Shown: in pieces, positions 1 to 6,037 of the stretch
Numbering within the stretch: the first letter of the stretch is position 1
How the letters are laid out: the number at the start of each line of letters is the position of its first letter
Source: JACKOD01 sp041591635
GTDB lineage: Bacteria > Pseudomonadota > Gammaproteobacteria > Pseudomonadales > Oleiphilaceae
Direction of reading: 5' to 3'
Assembly: GCA_041591635.1 (NCBI GenBank)
Contig: JBFHRO010000099.1
Coordinates: 1 to 11,576, forward strand
DNA length: 11,576 nt
Notes under the pieces: model-generated
Databases searched by the model: none
The model's input: the letters and a program-made list of their open reading frames with translations, nothing else
What the model was told of the DNA's origin: nothing
Translations under genes and position numbers: made by a program

Positions 1-258
1 CCCCTCAAGCACCAAGGCCGCCTTGCCACTTTTCATGGGGCTGTGCAGGGCATCGAGATAAAACTGCAGCGTTTCCCCGGCCTCGTGAAAAAAAATCCCC
101 TTGCCGTAACTGGGAATGGTATGCGTCAGGGAGCATTCAAAAATAGAAGCCGACAGATACCACTGACTGGACTCTATCTGGGCGGCATAGGTTACCGCCT
201 GACTCGAGCCACAAACAGCGAACAGCAATACACCGAAACCGATCGATTTATACTTCAT
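1..258 (-). CDS. motY: MotY, flagellar motor T-ring protein (N-terminal part, cut by window edge)
   Basis: The first 86 codons of a minus-strand gene are visible; the rest lies outside the window. Residues 1-21 form a signal peptide (MKYK, then a hydrophobic run, ending SSQA), so the product is exported to the periplasm. The mature start (YAAQIESSQW, then FECSLTHTIPSYGKGIFFHEAGE) matches the N-terminal domain of MotY as I know it from Pseudomonas and Vibrio. MotY forms the T-ring of sodium-type and Pseudomonas flagellar motors and helps place stators; its C-terminal OmpA-like peptidoglycan-binding domain would be off the left edge. The ATG at 258 has a GGTGG ribosome site seven bases upstream (266-270). 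Position next to pyrC, rnt and a peroxiredoxin gene agrees with the P. aeruginosa arrangement. The alternative is another OmpA-family exported protein, which I think unlikely. Confidence 0.85.
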   Translation of the reverse strand, partial: MKYKSIGFGVLLFAVCGSSQAVTYAAQIESSQWYLSASIFECSLTHTIPSYGKGIFFHEAGETLQFYLDALHSPMKSGKAALVLEG

Positions 259-288
259 TAGCTTGCCACCGAAACTGCCAGCACTTGC

Positions 289-302
289 CTAGTACCTACT
301 AG
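289..302. repeat. Short palindrome upstream of motY
   Basis: CTAGTA-CC-TACTAG is a perfect inverted repeat with six-base arms and a two-base centre. It lies in the predicted motY leader, 31 bases before the ATG. It could be a protein site or a small RNA hairpin, but a 12-base palindrome can also occur by chance. No matching regulator is recognised. Confidence 0.3.
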
Positions 303-329
303 AGTGTAGCGGCAATCCTGAGAAAAACT

Positions 330-356
330 TTATCGCCTGCAATGCTTGGCTTGTTA
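330..356 (-). promoter_or_regulatory. Candidate sigma-28 (FliA) promoter for motY
   Basis: Read on the minus strand, TAAC (356-353) is followed by exactly 15 bases and then GGCGATAA (337-330). The enterobacterial sigma-28 consensus is TAAA, 15 bases, GCCGATAA, so there is one mismatch in each element. Transcription would start near 322 and give a leader of about 60 bases before the motY ATG. Flagellar motor genes are commonly FliA targets, so site and gene agree. The match was found by eye, without scoring against background. Confidence 0.55.
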
Positions 357-360
357 TACT
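352..360 (+). promoter_or_regulatory. Candidate extended -10 promoter for pyrC
   Basis: TGTTATACT at 352-360 is an extended -10 element (TGn followed by TATACT, one mismatch from TATAAT). I see no good -35 hexamer 16-18 bases upstream, which is tolerated at extended -10 promoters. Transcription would begin near 367 and give a leader of roughly 100 bases before pyrC. The element overlaps the upstream half of the motY sigma-28 candidate on the other strand. Confidence 0.4.
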
Positions 361-465
361 TCGCCAGAGTTCAGGTCTTGCGGTGCCGGCATCACGAAGG
401 TATGGCTGTACGACACCCCAACCGTTGAACCGGCAATCATTAAGTGTAACGCGCGGAATTTCATC

Positions 466-1536
466 ATGACCCAGTCTGCTCATCCAACCGATTTTCTCAT
501 TGACTTGCCCGATGACTGGCATTTGCATCTGCGCGATGGCGAGTTTTTGGCCCACACCCTTGTCGCCACCGCACGCTGCTTTGGGCGGGCAATCATAATG
601 CCAAACCTGGTTCCTCCTGTTACACAGGTGCAACAGGCTATGGCTTACCGTGAGCGAATCAAAGCCCAATTACCTGCGGGGCATGGGTTTGAACCCCTCA
701 TGACGCTTTACCTGACAGACAACACGCACCCCGACGAAATTGTGCTGGCAAAACAATCCGGCGTTGCGGGATGCAAGCTTTACCCGGCGGGCGCAACGAC
801 CAATAGCGATGCAGGCGTCACCAACATCGCCAACATCTATCCGGTATTGGAAGCCATGGCCAGAGAAGGATTGCCGCTATTGGTACACGGCGAAGTCACA
901 GACGCCGGGATTGATATCTTCGATCGTGAAAAGCAGTTTATCGAAACCCGTCTGGCGCCGCTGGTGGAGCGACTGCCCGAACTGAAACTGGTGCTCGAGC
1001 ATATCACGACCAAAGACGCCGTGGATTTCGTCAATAGCAGCAGCCCCAATGTGGCTGCCACCATTACCGCCCACCACCTGTTATACAACCGCAACCATAT
1101 GCTTGCCGGCGGCATTCGCCCCCATTATTACTGCCTGCCCATACTCAAGCGCGGCACGCATCAATCTGCGCTTTTGGACGCGGCCACAACCAGTCAGGGC
1201 AAGTTCTTTCTCGGCACCGACTCGGCGCCCCATGCAACAGACAAGAAAGAAAGCGCCTGCGGTTGCGCCGGCTGCTATAGCGCGCCAGCAGCCATTGAAC
1301 TTTATGCCGAAGCCTTCGAATCCCGCGGCGCGCTCGACAAACTCGAAGCCTTTGCCAGCCATTACGGTCCGGATTTTTACGGTCTGCCCAGAAACTCCCA
1401 ACGCCTGCGGCTTCGCAAGCACACCTGGGTCATGCCCGCCTCATTACCTTTCGGAACCACCACCATTACTCCCCTGCGCGCCGGAGAACCCATTTACTGG
1501 CAAGTCGTTGGTATTGAAGATCCCGCAAATCAATAA
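466..1536 (+). CDS. pyrC: Dihydroorotase PyrC
   Basis: Zinc enzyme that reversibly cyclises N-carbamoyl-aspartate to dihydroorotate, the third step of pyrimidine synthesis, in the cytoplasm. The 356-residue length suits the class II bacterial enzyme (E. coli 348). Metal ligands are all visible: H19 and H21 in DDWHLHLRDG, the lysine to be carboxylated K104 in GCKLYPAGATT, H141 in LVHGE, H179 in LEHIT, and catalytic D252 in GTDSAPH. All sit two residues after their E. coli counterparts. The frame stays open back to 346, but the ATG at 466 places the N-terminus where family members begin, and the extra 40 residues look unlike PyrC. The ribosome site is weak. rnt follows after 16 bases, so the two are probably cotranscribed. 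Confidence 0.96.
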   Translation: MTQSAHPTDFLIDLPDDWHLHLRDGEFLAHTLVATARCFGRAIIMPNLVPPVTQVQQAMAYRERIKAQLPAGHGFEPLMTLYLTDNTHPDEIVLAKQSGVAGCKLYPAGATTNSDAGVTNIANIYPVLEAMAREGLPLLVHGEVTDAGIDIFDREKQFIETRLAPLVERLPELKLVLEHITTKDAVDFVNSSSPNVAATITAHHLLYNRNHMLAGGIRPHYYCLPILKRGTHQSALLDAATTSQGKFFLGTDSAPHATDKKESACGCAGCYSAPAAIELYAEAFESRGALDKLEAFASHYGPDFYGLPRNSQRLRLRKHTWVMPASLPFGTTTITPLRAGEPIYWQVVGIEDPANQ

Positions 1537-1552
1537 GGAATGTGCATTGAAC

Positions 1553-2197
1553 ATGCTCGAAAATCAGGACATCACGGCAAAATCGCCGCTCGCCAAGCGT
1601 TTCAGGGGGTTTCTACCGGTTGTCATCGATGTGGAAACAGCGGGCTTCAACAGTCAGACCGATGCCTTGCTCGAAATTGCCGCCGTCATGGTGGACTTCA
1701 ATGAGCAAGGGCTACTGGTGCGACAAAAAACCATCCACTGCCATGTCGAACCTTTTCCGGGCGCAAACATGGAAAAATCCGCGCTGGAGTTCAATGGTAT
1801 CAACCCGTTCAGCCCGCTGCGCAAAGCCGTAACCGAGCGCGATGCCCTGGAAGCGATATTCAAACCCGTGCGCCAGGCAATCAAGGACCACGGCTGTAAT
1901 CGCGCCATTCTCGTTGGTCACAATGCGACTTTTGATCATGGCTTTGTGTTCGCCGCGGCGGAGCGGGCCGAAATCAAACGCAATCCCTTTCACCCTTTTT
2001 CTACCTTCGACACTGTTACTCTGGCTGGATTGGCGTATGGTCAAACCGTACTGGCCAAAGCCTGCCTGAGCGCCGGCATCAGCTTTGACAACAAGGCTGC
2101 TCACTGCGCGCGCTACGATACCGAAAAAACTGCCGACCTGTTCTGCACCATTGTCAATCGCTGGCAATCCCTTGGCGGCTGGCCAATTGATGCCTGA
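1553..2197 (+). CDS. rnt: Ribonuclease T (DEDDh 3'-5' exonuclease)
   Basis: Trims the 3' ends of tRNA (CCA end turnover) and of other stable RNAs such as 5S and 23S rRNA; acts as a cytoplasmic dimer. Length is 214 residues against 215 in E. coli. The DEDDh signature is complete: D26 and E28 in VIDVETAGFNS, D128 in VGHNATFDHGF, H184 and D189 in HCARYDTEKTADLF. All lie three residues after the E. coli positions. The start is uncertain. The AAGGA ribosome site at 1535-1539 is 13 bases from the ATG at 1553 but only 7 from an in-frame TTG at 1547, which would add two residues. It follows pyrC by 16 bases and converges on the peroxiredoxin gene. Confidence 0.95.
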   Translation: MLENQDITAKSPLAKRFRGFLPVVIDVETAGFNSQTDALLEIAAVMVDFNEQGLLVRQKTIHCHVEPFPGANMEKSALEFNGINPFSPLRKAVTERDALEAIFKPVRQAIKDHGCNRAILVGHNATFDHGFVFAAAERAEIKRNPFHPFSTFDTVTLAGLAYGQTVLAKACLSAGISFDNKAAHCARYDTEKTADLFCTIVNRWQSLGGWPIDA

Positions 2198-2225
2198 TCT
2201 GAAAAGCGCACTGGCATCGCCGACA

Positions 2226-2258
2226 CAAAAAAAATGCCCCGGACAGCTGCGGGGCATT
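2226..2258 (-). terminator. Intrinsic terminator of the peroxiredoxin gene
   Basis: Arms ATGCCCCG (2234-2241) and CGGGGCAT (2250-2257) pair perfectly around an eight-base loop. On the minus strand the hairpin is followed directly by a run of eight T (complement of the A run 2227-2234, its first base shared with the stem). It lies about 60 bases past the peroxiredoxin stop. On the plus strand the trailing sequence has few T, so at best it is a weak stop for rnt. Confidence 0.88.
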
Positions 2259-2316
2259 GGGTTCTAACCGGTGAATCGAGCAGACACAACACACTCAGGC
2301 GTTGGTCTGCCGTAAA

Positions 2317-2919
2317 TCAAAGCTTGTCTGAATTCTCAGCCAAATACTTGGCCACACCCGAGGGCGATGCATTCATGCCTTTGTCGCCTTTGTTCCAGCC
2401 AGCTGGGCACACTTCGCCATGCGCTTCGTGGAATTGCAGTGCGTCCACCAGACGTACCAGTTCATCAATATTGCGCCCCAGCGGCAAATCATTGACGATC
2501 TGGGCACGCACATTGCCTTCCTTGTCGATCAGAAACGCGCCACGAAATGCGACGCCACCGGCGCTTTCCACATCATAGGCTTTACAAATGTCATGGTTCA
2601 TATCGGCTGCCAGGGTATATTTCACCGCGCCAATTCCACCCTGATTGACGGGAGTGTTGCGCCAGGCATTGTGCGCAAAATGAGAGTCAATCGACACCCC
2701 GATCACCTCCACATTGCGCTCTTTGAAGGCGTCAATGCGATGATCCAGGGCAATCAGCTCTGAAGGACACACAAAAGTGAAATCCAGCGGATAGAAAAAC
2801 ACCAGCCCGTATTTGCCTTTGATCGCCTCGGACAAGGTGAAGCTGTCGACGATCTCACCGGATGCCAAAACGGCTGGTACAGTAAAATCGGGGGCTTTTT
2901 TTCCTACTAATACGCTCAT
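2317..2919 (-). CDS. Typical 2-Cys peroxiredoxin (AhpC/Prx1 family)
   Basis: Cytoplasmic thiol peroxidase that reduces hydrogen peroxide and organic hydroperoxides; the electron donor is probably a thioredoxin or AhpF-like system, and none is encoded nearby. It has 200 residues, usual for the family. The peroxidatic cysteine is C51 in FYPLDFTFVCPSE and the resolving cysteine is C171 in GEVCPAGW. A third cysteine, C112, has no obvious role. A GGIG stretch at 94-97 resembles the GGLG motif of peroxide-sensitive Prx1 enzymes, but the C-terminus (KYLAENSDKL) lacks the partner YF motif, so the enzyme may resist over-oxidation; that is inference. The ATG at 2919 has a GGAGAA ribosome site (2925-2930) at good spacing. 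The same gene type follows rnt in Pseudomonas. Confidence 0.95.
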   Translation of the reverse strand: MSVLVGKKAPDFTVPAVLASGEIVDSFTLSEAIKGKYGLVFFYPLDFTFVCPSELIALDHRIDAFKERNVEVIGVSIDSHFAHNAWRNTPVNQGGIGAVKYTLAADMNHDICKAYDVESAGGVAFRGAFLIDKEGNVRAQIVNDLPLGRNIDELVRLVDALQFHEAHGEVCPAGWNKGDKGMNASPSGVAKYLAENSDKL

Positions 2920-3021
2920 GTTTGTTCTCCATTTGAAGTTATTTTGGGTCCACCAGAGTAATGAGGTGCGCGTGGCCGTGGTAAGTCGCGCTCCTAAACA
3001 CTAGTCGAGGCCCCTGCTATC

Positions 3022-3039
3022 CGCAAATCAACATTTGCG
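3022..3039. promoter_or_regulatory. Inverted repeat upstream of the peroxiredoxin gene, possible operator
   Basis: CGCAAAT-CAAC-ATTTGCG has perfect seven-base arms and a four-base centre, about 100 bases before the peroxiredoxin ATG. There is no T run, so it is not a terminator. The size fits a dimeric repressor or activator site. It does not match the OxyR spaced ATAG/CTAT pattern, and I do not recognise the regulator. Confidence 0.4.
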
Positions 3040-3062
3040 AGAGTGGCCATGATCTTACACAG

Positions 3063-3080
3063 AACATCCCAAACATCCCA
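3063..3080. repeat. Tandem 9-bp direct repeat
   Basis: AACATCCCA occurs twice with no gap (3063-3071 and 3072-3080), or TGGGATGTT twice on the peroxiredoxin strand. It lies about 145 bases before the peroxiredoxin start, in the likely control region. Directly repeated boxes can bind regulators, but two copies could also come from a local slippage event. Confidence 0.45.
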
Positions 3081-3143
3081 TAACTTATTGATTTAATTTG
3101 TTTATCGCATCAATAGCCAAAAGCTATGATCATTGATTGGACA

Positions 3144-3166
3144 CAAAAAAACCCCCGAAGGGGTTT
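3144..3166 (-). terminator. Intrinsic terminator of the fatty acyl-CoA reductase gene
   Basis: On the minus strand AAACCCC (3166-3160), a TTCG loop and GGGGTTT (3155-3149) form a strong hairpin closed by the very stable C(UUCG)G tetraloop. It runs into seven T in total (3151-3145, partly in the stem). It lies about 63 bases past the reductase stop codon and separates this unit from the peroxiredoxin gene on the same strand. Confidence 0.92.
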
Positions 3167-3171
3167 GATTG

Positions 3172-3196
3172 CCCGGTACCCTTACGGCGTACCGGG
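3172..3196 (-). repeat. Second hairpin between reductase stop and terminator
   Basis: CCCGGTAC (3172-3179) and GTACCGGG (3189-3196) pair perfectly over a nine-base loop. On the transcript it comes just before the UUCG terminator and has no T run of its own. It may stabilise the 3' end of the reductase mRNA or assist termination; the role is inferred from position only. Confidence 0.5.
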
Positions 3197-3228
3197 TCAA
3201 GCGCGTAGTGAACGCAAAGAGCAGATGA

Positions 3229-5214
3229 CTACCAGTGAATACCGCGCATGATGGCCGCAAAGGCAACCTGCTCGGTGGAGACGCTGGGCTTCTCGCCCTC
3301 TTTCTTGCCTTTGGCGGCCTCGGAGTCAGGGAACATCTTGTACCCGGTGTTCATGATGATCTCACCCAGTTTTGGTGTGATGGCATGCAGTACCTGAGCA
3401 AATACCCCCAGACGGGTTGCAATGCGCTTGGGCCGGTTAATAATGGCTTCTCCCACCATATCTGCGGCATCCTCTGGCGTCAGGGTTGGGACCGAATCAT
3501 AGATCTTGGTAGGCCCAATCATCGGCGTGCGCACCAGCGGCATATTGATGGTGGTGAAAGTCACATTGCGATCCGAGAACTCGGCCGCCGCACACCGCGA
3601 GAACGCATCGAGCGCTGCCTTGGAAGCCACATAGGATGAAAATCTCGGCGCATTGGTAAGCACGCCAATCGAGGAGATATTCACAATATGGCCGCGCTTG
3701 CGTGCCAGCATTGAGGGGGCAAAGCCCAGAATCAGTCGCAGTGAACCGAAGTAGTTCAGTTGCATGGTACGCTCAAAGTCGTGGAAACGATCAAAGGAAT
3801 GCGAGATCGAGCGACGAATCGAGCGACCGGCATTGTTGACCAGATAATCCACATGGCCATGATCGCCCAACACACTCTTCACAAAGGCGTCGCAGTCTTC
3901 CATGTTCGAGAAGTCGCAGCGGTAGGCATAGACATCCCCCCCTTTGGCTTCCAGTTCAGCCTTCACGGTATCAAGCGCTTCCATAGTACGGGCAGCAATC
4001 ACCAGCTTGGCTCCCGCTTCGGCCAGCTTGTGAGCGGTCGCCAGACCAATACCCGACGTTGCTCCCGTTACCACGCAAACCTTGCCCTCCACTGCACCAC
4101 GCAAGGTACGATCCTTGAACAGATCCGGATCCAGATTGCGCTCCCAGTAATCCCACAAGGCGGGGGCGTAAGACGCAAGGCGTGGCACTTCGATACCGGT
4201 GCCCTTGAGTACGCGCTCAACCTCACGCGTGTCGAAACGGGTTGGATAATTAACAAAACCCAGCACCGAATCCGGAATCCCCAGATCACCCATGACCGCA
4301 TTGGTAATACGCTTGACGGGTGGCAGACTGGCAATGCCCTGACGAATCATGGGGGGGATAAAGCCAAACATGCGGGCATCAATCCGCATCGCCATTTTGG
4401 GTGCGTGACCAGCCTCACAGAAGGTGTTCAGCACCTCACCGACTTTCAATGGATCGGGGTCGACCAAATGGAAACAACCACCGTCTTCGCCTTCGGCATG
4501 AGCGATATGATCCATGGCGCTGACCACGAAATCGACCGGAACGATATTGATCCGGCCACCTTCGATACCAATGGTCGGTACCCACTGGGGCAAGGTCTTG
4601 CGGATCTTCTGAATCAGCTTGAAGAAGTAGTAAGGACCATCGATCTTGTCCATTTCGCCGGTTTTGGAGTGACCAACAACCATGCCCGGGCGATAGACAC
4701 GCCATGGCACTTCACACTCCTGCCGCACAATACGCTCGGATTCGTGCTTGGTGCGCAGATACGGATCGTCGAGCTTTTCGGCCTGCTCAAACATATCTTC
4801 ACGGAAGGTTCCGCGATACAGGCCGGCCGCAGCAATGGAACTTACCAGATGAAAGCGTTTGGCTTCCATGGCCTTGGCGGCCTGCACTGCCCGACGGGTT
4901 CCTTCAACGTTCACCTGCTCCTGTATTTCAGGACCGGCTTTCATGTCATAGATAGCGGCCAGATGGAAAAAGTGATCCACACTATCCTTTAACTCCGCCA
5001 CCACGGCTGGAGAAATCCCCAACAATGGCTCACGCAAATCACCAATCACGGCTTTGACACGGTCTTCGCCAACACCCCAGCGCTCACGCAGACGGGCGAG
5101 ATGCTCCAGTCCACTCTCTTGCACCAACAGATAGATGGTGCTATCGCGTTTCAAGAGTTTTTCAACAAGGAATCGGCCGATAAAACCTGTTCCACCTGTG
5201 ACAAAATAGTTCAT
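3229..5214 (-). CDS. Two-domain fatty acyl-CoA reductase (alcohol-forming)
   Basis: NADPH-dependent reduction of long-chain acyl-CoA to fatty aldehyde and on to fatty alcohol, which feeds wax ester synthesis in marine bacteria. Two Rossmann/SDR units are fused. Residues 1-360 are the acyl-CoA reductase half: TGGTGFIG at 6-13, SS at 125-126, YLRTK with Y152 and K156, then the VYRPGMVVGHS stretch. Residues 375-661 are a classical SDR aldehyde reductase half: TGATSGIG at 383-390, NNAG 460-463, ISS about 513-515, Y528 and K532. Length (661) and many motifs agree with the Marinobacter enzyme as I remember it. I chose the ATG at 5214 because MNYFVTGG matches the family start and an AGGA site lies 10 bases upstream; a GTG at 5220 would add two residues. 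It stands alone with its own terminator; no wax ester synthase is in view. Confidence 0.93.
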   Translation of the reverse strand: MNYFVTGGTGFIGRFLVEKLLKRDSTIYLLVQESGLEHLARLRERWGVGEDRVKAVIGDLREPLLGISPAVVAELKDSVDHFFHLAAIYDMKAGPEIQEQVNVEGTRRAVQAAKAMEAKRFHLVSSIAAAGLYRGTFREDMFEQAEKLDDPYLRTKHESERIVRQECEVPWRVYRPGMVVGHSKTGEMDKIDGPYYFFKLIQKIRKTLPQWVPTIGIEGGRINIVPVDFVVSAMDHIAHAEGEDGGCFHLVDPDPLKVGEVLNTFCEAGHAPKMAMRIDARMFGFIPPMIRQGIASLPPVKRITNAVMGDLGIPDSVLGFVNYPTRFDTREVERVLKGTGIEVPRLASYAPALWDYWERNLDPDLFKDRTLRGAVEGKVCVVTGATSGIGLATAHKLAEAGAKLVIAARTMEALDTVKAELEAKGGDVYAYRCDFSNMEDCDAFVKSVLGDHGHVDYLVNNAGRSIRRSISHSFDRFHDFERTMQLNYFGSLRLILGFAPSMLARKRGHIVNISSIGVLTNAPRFSSYVASKAALDAFSRCAAAEFSDRNVTFTTINMPLVRTPMIGPTKIYDSVPTLTPEDAADMVGEAIINRPKRIATRLGVFAQVLHAITPKLGEIIMNTGYKMFPDSEAAKGKKEGEKPSVSTEQVAFAAIMRGIHW

Positions 5215-5371
5215 ATACACCCCATCCTGGTTAGTGATCTAGAGAATCTTATTAATTAAAGTCTGAGTTACCTTGCCAGAACCCTACAATGAAGGCTGCA
5301 CTTCCATACAGACGCAGGCATTTTACCCTGAAAAATTACACAAGTAATTGTTTTAATTAGAGTAACTGCTC

Positions 5372-5385
5372 TGTACTCCTGTACA
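5372..5385. repeat. Short palindrome TGTAC-TCCT-GTACA
   Basis: Five-base perfect arms with a four-base centre, about 160 bases upstream of the reductase start. With the flanking C it reads CTGT, eight bases, ACAA, one mismatch from the LexA pattern CTGT-N8-ACAG, but it lacks the usual AT-rich core. I record it as a possible regulator site of unknown identity. Confidence 0.3.
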
Positions 5386-5447
5386 ACATCTCGCAACAAC
5401 CCCCCAAAATCTTTTGAAATCCGAGAGTTAAGCAACCCACCATCGTG

Positions 5448-5469
5448 TTTTCGGGAGGTATCCCGAAAA
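5448..5469. promoter_or_regulatory. 22-bp perfect palindrome, candidate operator
   Basis: TTTTCGGGA (5448-5456) and TCCCGAAAA (5461-5469) are perfect complements around GGTA. The arms begin with T and end with A on either strand and no T run follows, so it is unlikely to be an intrinsic terminator. It lies about 230 bases from the reductase start and 210 bases from the small gene. Nine-base arms at this spacing suit a dimeric helix-turn-helix regulator. The regulator is not recognised. Confidence 0.5.
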
Positions 5470-5680
5470 ATAGCAATCACATCCCTGCAAAACCTCGAAT
5501 CCCTCTCCCTTGTTCCGTGCCTTCTTGAGTGCTCGGTGTCATAATGGCTTCCGTGTACTATTTATAGTCCATTTATGGCACTCACCCACAGAAACTTGCT
5601 GCTTTACAGATTTAATCTGACTCAATAATCCTCCACCCGGTAGACAACAGTAGATATTTTTATAGAGAGTATTTTGCGTT

Positions 5681-5974
5681 ATGGCAACAAAACAGGATGA
5701 AAGGTACATTGCAATTGCCCGCGCCTGCCTGAAGGCGGTAAACCAGATGGCCCGCGAACCCGGGGACAAAAATCAGGCTATCGCCGCCGTGTACACCGCG
5801 ATTGATGCGGCCTTTAAAGAGCAGACAGCAAAGCTTGCCGACGATCTGGCAATCAGCCTGGGTGCCCTGACCAACATTCGCGACCACACCATCAACCTTG
5901 AAGATGCCCATAAAAAGGCCGCCGAGGCTCTGGCCCGGGTGGCATCAACACCGGTGAAAGCTTCGTTGCATTGA
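5681..5974 (+). CDS. Hypothetical 97-residue protein
   Basis: I do not recognise this protein. It is hydrophilic and predicted to be almost wholly helical: alanine-rich stretches such as AIARACLKAV, AIAAVYTAIDAAF and KKAAEALARVA are spaced with charged residues. There is no signal peptide or membrane segment, so it should be cytoplasmic. It has one cysteine and no metal or nucleotide motif. The third codon positions look like those of neighbouring genes, which supports real coding. The ribosome site is weak (AGAGAG about 11 bases upstream of the ATG). The M16 protease gene starts 63 bases downstream on the same strand with no terminator between, so the two may share a transcript. An antisense frame (5660-5911) is the competing reading and I think it less likely. 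Confidence 0.6.
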   Translation: MATKQDERYIAIARACLKAVNQMAREPGDKNQAIAAVYTAIDAAFKEQTAKLADDLAISLGALTNIRDHTINLEDAHKKAAEALARVASTPVKASLH

Positions 5975-6037
5975 CACTGACGTTCTGCAGGCGCCGATCA
6001 TCATTACCGTGCAAACTCCAAAGGAACAAACTTATTC

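Larger units (their letters stand above)
2920..3228. other. 309-bp spacer between the reductase and peroxiredoxin genes
   Basis: No coding sequence is supported here. On the minus strand it carries, in order, the 3' hairpins of the reductase gene (3196-3145), an AT-rich stretch (about 3080-3125) with a small bulged stem (ATAGC/GCTAT at 3113-3127), a tandem direct repeat (3080-3063), an inverted repeat (3039-3022) and the peroxiredoxin leader. The peroxiredoxin promoter should be here, but I could not place a convincing -35/-10 pair by eye. Confidence 0.6.
5215..5680. other. 466-bp divergent spacer upstream of the reductase gene
   Basis: No coding sequence is supported; a 70-codon minus-strand frame (5268-5480) has low-complexity content and no recognisable product. 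The region is AT-richer than its neighbours. It must hold the promoters of the reductase (minus) and of the small gene at 5681 (plus), but I found no convincing sigma-70 pair for either. It contains the palindromes at 5372-5385 and 5448-5469 and a small one, CAGATT-T-AATCTG, at 5607-5619. Confidence 0.55.

Noticed and set aside
43..261. 72-codon plus-strand open frame
   Set aside because: Antisense to motY, whose signal peptide and conserved start are clear on the other strand.
346..465. 40-codon in-frame N-terminal extension of pyrC
   Set aside because: PyrC proteins begin just before the DDWHLHLRDG motif; the extension covers the divergent promoter region and does not look like protein.
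2226..2258. Bidirectional terminator that also ends rnt
   Set aside because: The plus-strand side lacks a T run after the hairpin, so only the minus-strand direction is well supported.
3760..4992. 410-codon plus-strand open frame
   Set aside because: Entirely antisense to the well-supported fatty acyl-CoA reductase; histidine- and glycine-rich composition typical of a shadow frame.
5220..5220. GTG start of the fatty acyl-CoA reductase (663 residues)
   Set aside because: Only four bases from the ribosome site; the ATG two codons later matches the family N-terminus and length.
5371..5386. LexA/SOS box
   Set aside because: One mismatch in the outer bases and a GC-containing core unlike LexA sites; no SOS gene adjacent. 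Kept only as an unidentified palindrome.
5268..5480. 70-codon minus-strand frame upstream of the reductase
   Set aside because: No homology recognised, no ribosome site of note, and it contains the 22-bp palindrome; more likely a non-coding control region.
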